The translations under genes and the position numbers were made by a program. From an uncultured Spirochaetaceae bacterium (lineage in GTDB: Bacteria; Spirochaetota; Spirochaetia; Treponematales; Treponemataceae): 42,535 bases of DNA. Under the pieces are notes generated by a model. It was not told the origin of the DNA and did not search any database. It worked only from the letters and a program-made list of their open reading frames with translations. Below are positions 38,912-42,535 of this stretch, piece by piece. How positions within the stretch are numbered: position 1 is the stretch's first letter; each line of letters starts with the position of its first letter. The stretch is taken from assembly GCA_902783155.1 (NCBI GenBank), contig CACZPR010000056.1:1-42535 (forward strand), written 5' to 3'.

Positions 38912-39997
38912 ATGGCTTTAAGCATACGAGAAACAGGTGAAAATATCAAGAACTCTATCCTTTTCAGGGGGACCGTGGACTTTGACGTTCCCATGGCTGA
39001 TTTTACAACGATGAAAGTCGGTGGAGCGGCGGAACTTGTTGTCAGGCCTGCCGACCCAATTTCACTTGCGGTTGCGGCTTCTGTAATCAAGGCTGCGGGC
39101 GTGGAGATTTTTGTGCTTGGCGGTGGAAGCAATACTGTCATACGTGACGGTGGAATAAGCGGGGCTGTCATAATGACGGACGGTCTTGATGAGATAAAGA
39201 TAGAGCCGGGCAAGGCGGAACCATATTCGGTGGAAGATTTTCCTGAAATCAACGAGGCGGTCTCAATCAATCTGACTGCTGGCTCCGGGACCTCAATCAA
39301 GGAGCTTACGGACTGGTGCGCGAGGTACGGTATTCTTGGCGTGGAAAGTTTTGCGGGGCTTCCTGGAACTTTCGGCGGTGCGGTCTACATGAACGCAAGA
39401 TGCTATGGCGTGGATTTTTCTTCAATAATACAGTCCGTGGAGTATGTTGATTTGGACGGCATCCCCGAGGATTTGGACCAGAAGGAATCATACGAGCTTA
39501 CCGAGCTTGATGTGATTGATACATACACATTTTCCGCCGACGACTGGGGATATAAAAAATCTCCGTTCCAGGGGAAAAGATGGATTGTGACATCCGTGAC
39601 AATCGCGCTGAAGGGGCTGGATGTCTATGTCTCGGGAAAGGTTGGCGCAAGTCCAAGGGTCTGTGACTACATCAGAAGAAAGAGCGAGCATTTTGTTGCG
39701 GACCGAACCGAAAAAGGCCAGTTCAAGGCTCCAAGTGCCGGAAGCGTGTTCAAAAACAACCATGACTACGGAAAACCGAGCGGGCAGATAATCGACGAGC
39801 TTGGACTGAAGGGCAAGAAGCTGGGGGGTGCGCAGGTGGCTCCATGGCATGGGAATTTTATAATCAACATGGGAAATGCCAGCGCAGCTGATGTGGAGAA
39901 TCTGGTTAAGTTCGTAAAATCGGAGGTAGCGGAGAACACCGGGTTTGTTTTGGAGCCGGAAGTGATTTTTGTCGGGAATCCCAAAGTGCAGGCGTAA
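38912..39997 (+). CDS. murB: UDP-N-acetylenolpyruvoylglucosamine reductase
   Basis: 361 residues. The FAD enzyme reduces UDP-GlcNAc-enolpyruvate to UDP-MurNAc for peptidoglycan. FAD-binding segments: TTMKVGGAAELVVRP, VLGGGSNTVIRDGG, GVESFAGLPGTFGGAVYMNARCYG. The C-terminal lid has the catalytic Ser in PSAGSVFKNN and the Glu in VLEPEVIFVG. There is an insertion of about 25 residues after LDEIKI (about 95-118) not usual in MurB. The ribosome site is weak (ACGGA at ~9 nt). Confidence 0.96.
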   Translation: MALSIRETGENIKNSILFRGTVDFDVPMADFTTMKVGGAAELVVRPADPISLAVAASVIKAAGVEIFVLGGGSNTVIRDGGISGAVIMTDGLDEIKIEPGKAEPYSVEDFPEINEAVSINLTAGSGTSIKELTDWCARYGILGVESFAGLPGTFGGAVYMNARCYGVDFSSIIQSVEYVDLDGIPEDLDQKESYELTELDVIDTYTFSADDWGYKKSPFQGKRWIVTSVTIALKGLDVYVSGKVGASPRVCDYIRRKSEHFVADRTEKGQFKAPSAGSVFKNNHDYGKPSGQIIDELGLKGKKLGGAQVAPWHGNFIINMGNASAADVENLVKFVKSEVAENTGFVLEPEVIFVGNPKVQA

Positions 39998-40053
39998 AAA
40001 GTTTTAAAGGTTTTCGAGATTTCCCCTCTATACAAAAATAATTTTTCGTCCGA

Positions 40054-40059
40054 TATAAT
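40054..40059 (+). promoter_or_regulatory. -10 box before the double-CNB gene
   Basis: A perfect TATAAT 32 bp before the GTG start at 40091; start near 40066 leaves about a 25-nt leader with the GAGG ribosome site. No clear -35. Confidence 0.5.
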
Positions 40060-40090
40060 TATAGCGTCTTGTGCGTGAAAGAGGTTAAAA

Positions 40091-41293
40091 GTGCTTCAGT
40101 TAGGATTTGTAAATTTTAAACCAAACACATACATGTTGGTTGAAGGAACATCTGGCATTGATAAATTTTTCATAATCCAGAAGGGACAGGTGACTTCCCA
40201 GCATACTACGCCTATCCCCGGCAGCGTTCCCACTGTTTTGGGTCCTGGAGACTTTGTGGGCGTTATCCCATGTATGTCAGGACAGGCACAGACTGAGAAC
40301 GTAATCTGTCTGACCGAAGTAACCGCAATCATGGTAAAAAAGGAGCAGTACCCTGAGCTTATCATGCGGAACACTCCAGTCGCCATGAAGATTGTCCGTG
40401 CGTTCACAAAGGAAATGCGTACATTGAACGAGAGCCTTACAAAGCTCACAATCAAAAAGGCAAGCGCGGAGGAAAATCCAGAGGAACTTTTCACAGTCGC
40501 ACAGTATTACGAAAAAGAAGGAAAATTTGATATAGCCATCTACGCATACTACCAGTACATCAAGATGTGCAAGGATGGAGCGCATATCGAGGACGCAAAA
40601 AAGCGTTTCGTCATGCTGAAAAAACACGCCACAAAGGCAGTCTATTTTGAATCAACGGGTGAGCTGATTCGCGAGTATCCGCCGGACACGATGATTTTTT
40701 CCGAGCACCAGAAGGGCAGGGACATGTTCATCATCCAGGAGGGTTCGGTAAAAATCTCCAAGGTCGTTGACAACGAGGAAGTCACACTGGCATTGCTCAA
40801 AAAGGGAGACATGTTCGGTGAGATGGCGCTCCTTGAAGACCAGCCACGCTCGGCATCTGCAATCGCACACAGCAAGTGCAAGCTCATGGTTGTCAACAAG
40901 GAAAACTTTGACCAGATGGTTTCTACCCAGCCACAGATGATTGCAAGACTCACGACCATGCTTGCGGACCGACTTTGGTCAATGTACCGCCAGCTTTCAA
41001 ATACCGCGCTCATTTTGCCAAGGGACAAGGTTATCGACATGCTTGCTCTCCAGATGGAGAAACAGAAGATTTCAACAGGAAGCGGATTCCCTTACGTCAC
41101 GGATTTGAGTCCGGAGGATTTGGTGCATCTTTGTGGAATTCCGTCGCATGACAAGCCGGAGGCAATCAACGCAATCTTCAACGACCCGAATCTCAAGGTT
41201 GATATGGGAAAGATTATAATCAAGGATGTTTCCGAGCTGATAAAGACGGCTACCTTCTATAGAAAACAGAACGGCAAAAACGTAAACCGCTAG
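40091..41293 (+). CDS. Double cyclic-nucleotide-binding regulator with Crp-like C-terminus
   Basis: 400 residues from a GTG start with GAGG 6 nt before. Two CNB-fold domains: residues ~1-115 (degenerate cassette, VGVIPCMSGQAQTENVICL) and ~195-310 with a complete cassette FGEMALLEDQPRSASAIA that should bind cAMP, cGMP or similar. Between them, about 140-185, is a TPR-like helical pair (EELFTVAQYYEKEGKFDIAIYAYYQYIKMC). The C-terminal ~85 residues (LSPEDLVHLCGIP, AINAIFNDPNLKVDMGKIIIKDVSELIKTA) resemble the winged helix of Crp/Fnr regulators but the recognition helix is weak. It may bind DNA or a protein partner. No membrane segment. Confidence 0.82.
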   Translation: MLQLGFVNFKPNTYMLVEGTSGIDKFFIIQKGQVTSQHTTPIPGSVPTVLGPGDFVGVIPCMSGQAQTENVICLTEVTAIMVKKEQYPELIMRNTPVAMKIVRAFTKEMRTLNESLTKLTIKKASAEENPEELFTVAQYYEKEGKFDIAIYAYYQYIKMCKDGAHIEDAKKRFVMLKKHATKAVYFESTGELIREYPPDTMIFSEHQKGRDMFIIQEGSVKISKVVDNEEVTLALLKKGDMFGEMALLEDQPRSASAIAHSKCKLMVVNKENFDQMVSTQPQMIARLTTMLADRLWSMYRQLSNTALILPRDKVIDMLALQMEKQKISTGSGFPYVTDLSPEDLVHLCGIPSHDKPEAINAIFNDPNLKVDMGKIIIKDVSELIKTATFYRKQNGKNVNR

Positions 41294-41326
41294 TGGCTCT
41301 GGTTTTTGCATAGAGGCGGGGGACTT

Positions 41327-41899
41327 ATGGTTTACGGAAAAAAGATTTTGATTTTGTTGACCTGTGTTTTTGGTCTGGCATCTTTTGCATTTTCTCAGGA
41401 CTCAAATTCGGACCAGAAGTCGGGACTTCCAAATGGATACTCAAAGATTTCTCTGGGCATGTCCGTTGATGAAGTGAAGGACGCTCTAAAGGCAGATTCA
41501 CAGTTTGGCTACAGGGGCGAAAGGGATGTTTCTCTGCTCCCCGGTGACAACAGGACGTTGATAGAGACCGACACATCAAGGACGGCCCCATATTCGTATC
41601 TGGACAGATGCTGGTTCCAGTTTTACGATGACAAGCTCTACATAATCACCATAACGATGAAGGCGGAGAGGATGGACCATTATTCACTCTTCAAGACCTT
41701 GACCGACAAATATGGAAATCCAGATTCACTGAATCCATCAAAATCAGAGTGGACCGATGATTCTGTCATAATGGCCCTTGAACGTCCGCTTACAATCAAG
41801 TACACCGACAAAAAGGTTTTTGATGATTTACAGAGCAAGTCTCTTGTGAACAAAACCGTGATTGAGCAGAACAAAGAGAGCTTCCTGCAGGGACTTTGA
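41327..41899 (+). CDS. Exported protein of unknown family
   Basis: 190 residues from the ATG at 41327, after GGGGGA; a longer frame from 41306 would put residues before the signal peptide. Signal peptide KKILILLTCVFGLASFAFS. The mature part (KISLGMSVDEVKDALKADSQFGYRG, WFQFYDDKLYIITITMKAERMDHYSLFKTLTDKYGNP) has the mixed alpha/beta pattern 'sLGMs..ev...l' seen in small periplasmic proteins of the SmpA/OmlA/BamE type or similar. I do not recognise a named family. The stop overlaps the DUF192 gene start. Confidence 0.75.
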   Translation: MVYGKKILILLTCVFGLASFAFSQDSNSDQKSGLPNGYSKISLGMSVDEVKDALKADSQFGYRGERDVSLLPGDNRTLIETDTSRTAPYSYLDRCWFQFYDDKLYIITITMKAERMDHYSLFKTLTDKYGNPDSLNPSKSEWTDDSVIMALERPLTIKYTDKKVFDDLQSKSLVNKTVIEQNKESFLQGL

Positions 41900-42390
41900 T
41901 GGCCAAAATGAAAAAAATATTTCTTATCCCACTTTTCCTGATTCTGGTTTCGGTGCTGTTTTCGTGCGCGGAAAAAAGAAAATACAATCTCCCGGTCAGG
42001 ACTTTGCTTATAGACACGGATGGCGGCTCTGTTGAAGTACAGGCGGAGCTTGCTGTAAAGGCAGAGGAAAGGAACTACGGTTTTATGAACAGAAAAAACA
42101 TCCCCGACGGAACAGGGATGCTTTTTGTTTTTGAAAAAGACCAGATGCTGAACTTCTGGATGAAAAATACACCGCACCCGCTTTCGATAGCCTACATAGA
42201 TGCCTCCGGAACCATTTCCGACATTCTGGACATGACACCATTCAGTGAAACATCGGTCCCAAGTTCACGTTCAGTCCGATACGCGCTTGAAGTGCCGCAG
42301 GGTTGGTTTGTGTCGCAGGGAATAAAAGTTGGCCACCATGTCCAATGGATTGATGGCGACCAGAAAAAAGATTTGAGGGTGATAAAATAG
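41899..42390 (+). CDS. DUF192-family lipoprotein
   Basis: 163 residues. The ATG at 41899 overlaps the stop of the gene before (TGATG), with AGGGAC upstream. Signal peptide with lipobox LFSC, so a lipoprotein. The rest is a complete DUF192 domain: VEVQAELAVKAEERNYGFMNRKNIPDGTGMLFVFE, LNFWMKNTPHPLSIAYIDASGTI, YALEVPQGWFVSQGIKVGHHV. The domain's role is not firmly known. Confidence 0.9.
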   Translation: MAKMKKIFLIPLFLILVSVLFSCAEKRKYNLPVRTLLIDTDGGSVEVQAELAVKAEERNYGFMNRKNIPDGTGMLFVFEKDQMLNFWMKNTPHPLSIAYIDASGTISDILDMTPFSETSVPSSRSVRYALEVPQGWFVSQGIKVGHHVQWIDGDQKKDLRVIK

Positions 42391-42429
42391 TTTCACCCCC
42401 ATTTGAAATCGCTTGGAATCTTTTGCAAA

Positions 42430-42535
42430 TCAATAATAATATCTGTCTGCTTTTTCCTGCAAGGTCGAAACAAGGTCAACAAGGTACTCCTGTTCGATTA
42501 TGTCACAGAAATCGTGCAGCTGAGCGGGTGTGAAA
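42430..42535 (-). CDS. 3' end of a leftward gene, product unknown
   Basis: The minus strand is open from the window edge to a TGA at 42432-42430 and encodes 34 residues (FTPAQLHDFCDIIEQEYLV..., ending KADRYYY). Charged and helical in look, with normal codon use for the window. Convergent with the DUF192 gene; the 39-bp gap has no clear terminator. Confidence 0.5.
   Translation of the reverse strand, partial: FTPAQLHDFCDIIEQEYLVDLVSTLQEKADRYYY

Noticed and set aside
42377-42398. GGGTGA/TCACCC inverted repeat at the end of the DUF192 gene as a terminator
   Set aside because: It overlaps the stop codon, has an A/T-rich loop and no T-run on either side.
1-42535. CRISPR array, insertion sequence, prophage or tRNA genes
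   Set aside because: No direct repeats with regular unique spacers, no transposase or integrase coding sequence, and no cloverleaf pattern were found by eye.

Overview
The window looks like a chromosomal segment of a spirochaete, most likely a saccharolytic gut or rumen Treponema. This is an inference from moderate A+T content, proteins that look Treponema-like (many exported proteins and lipoproteins, paired PPK/PPX, an archaeal-like UMP kinase, paired cyclic-nucleotide domain proteins) and dense gene packing in short operons. I see no rRNA, tRNA, CRISPR array, transposase or phage gene. About 42 protein genes are supported, two of them cut by the window edges.

Layout. 1-1.5 kb: the start of a leftward exported-protein gene, a hairpin-rich intergenic element, an Lcl/DUF1566-type exported protein, a 16-bp tandem repeat and a cupin. 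1.5-6.7 kb: a leftward unit of a six-hairpin glycosidase, a PPX/GppA-HD phosphatase and polyphosphate kinase. 6.8-10.7 kb: a rightward pair that is the most unusual part of the window, a GatB-like protein fused to an L-asparaginase-like domain followed by an orphan Wadjet JetD-like protein; both have lost expected catalytic residues. 10.7-16.4 kb (leftward): a GH43 glycosidase, a cardiolipin synthase and two tandem exported paralogues built from fragments of a formylglycine-generating-enzyme-like fold. 16.5-18.5 kb (leftward): a queuosine-precursor operon queF-queC-yhhQ behind a promoter and a preQ1-I riboswitch candidate. 18.6 kb: UDP-galactopyranose mutase. 19.7-24.3 kb (leftward): a tripartite TolC/adaptor/MacB-type ABC exporter. 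24.4-26.3 kb: a DNA-repair cluster (vsr, nth, an AlkD-like gene). 26.3-28.6 kb: metK and a DRE-TIM aldolase. 28.7-31.4 kb (rightward): PspC, a two-TM RCK channel with an altered pore filter, a separate cyclic-nucleotide-binding protein, and a TtcA-like enzyme. 31.4-37.2 kb (leftward): lgt, a small membrane protein, and an ECF sigma/anti-sigma operon that continues through a TIG-transglutaminase-like protein, UMP kinase and a glucosaminidase lipoprotein. 37.3-42.5 kb: cysS, murB, a double-CNB regulator, an exported protein, a DUF192 lipoprotein and the 3' end of a leftward gene.

How parts work together. queF, queC and the transporter serve preQ1 supply under one predicted riboswitch. PPK and PPX make and break polyphosphate. 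TolC, adaptor, ATPase and permease form one exporter. The channel and the CNB protein overlap by 4 bp and probably make a split cyclic-nucleotide-responsive channel. The sigma/anti-sigma pair probably controls cell-envelope genes in its own operon. Promoters in this window often use an extended -10 (TGn before the hexamer); tolC, vsr and the AlkD-like gene have the -10 so close to the ATG that leaderless mRNAs are predicted.
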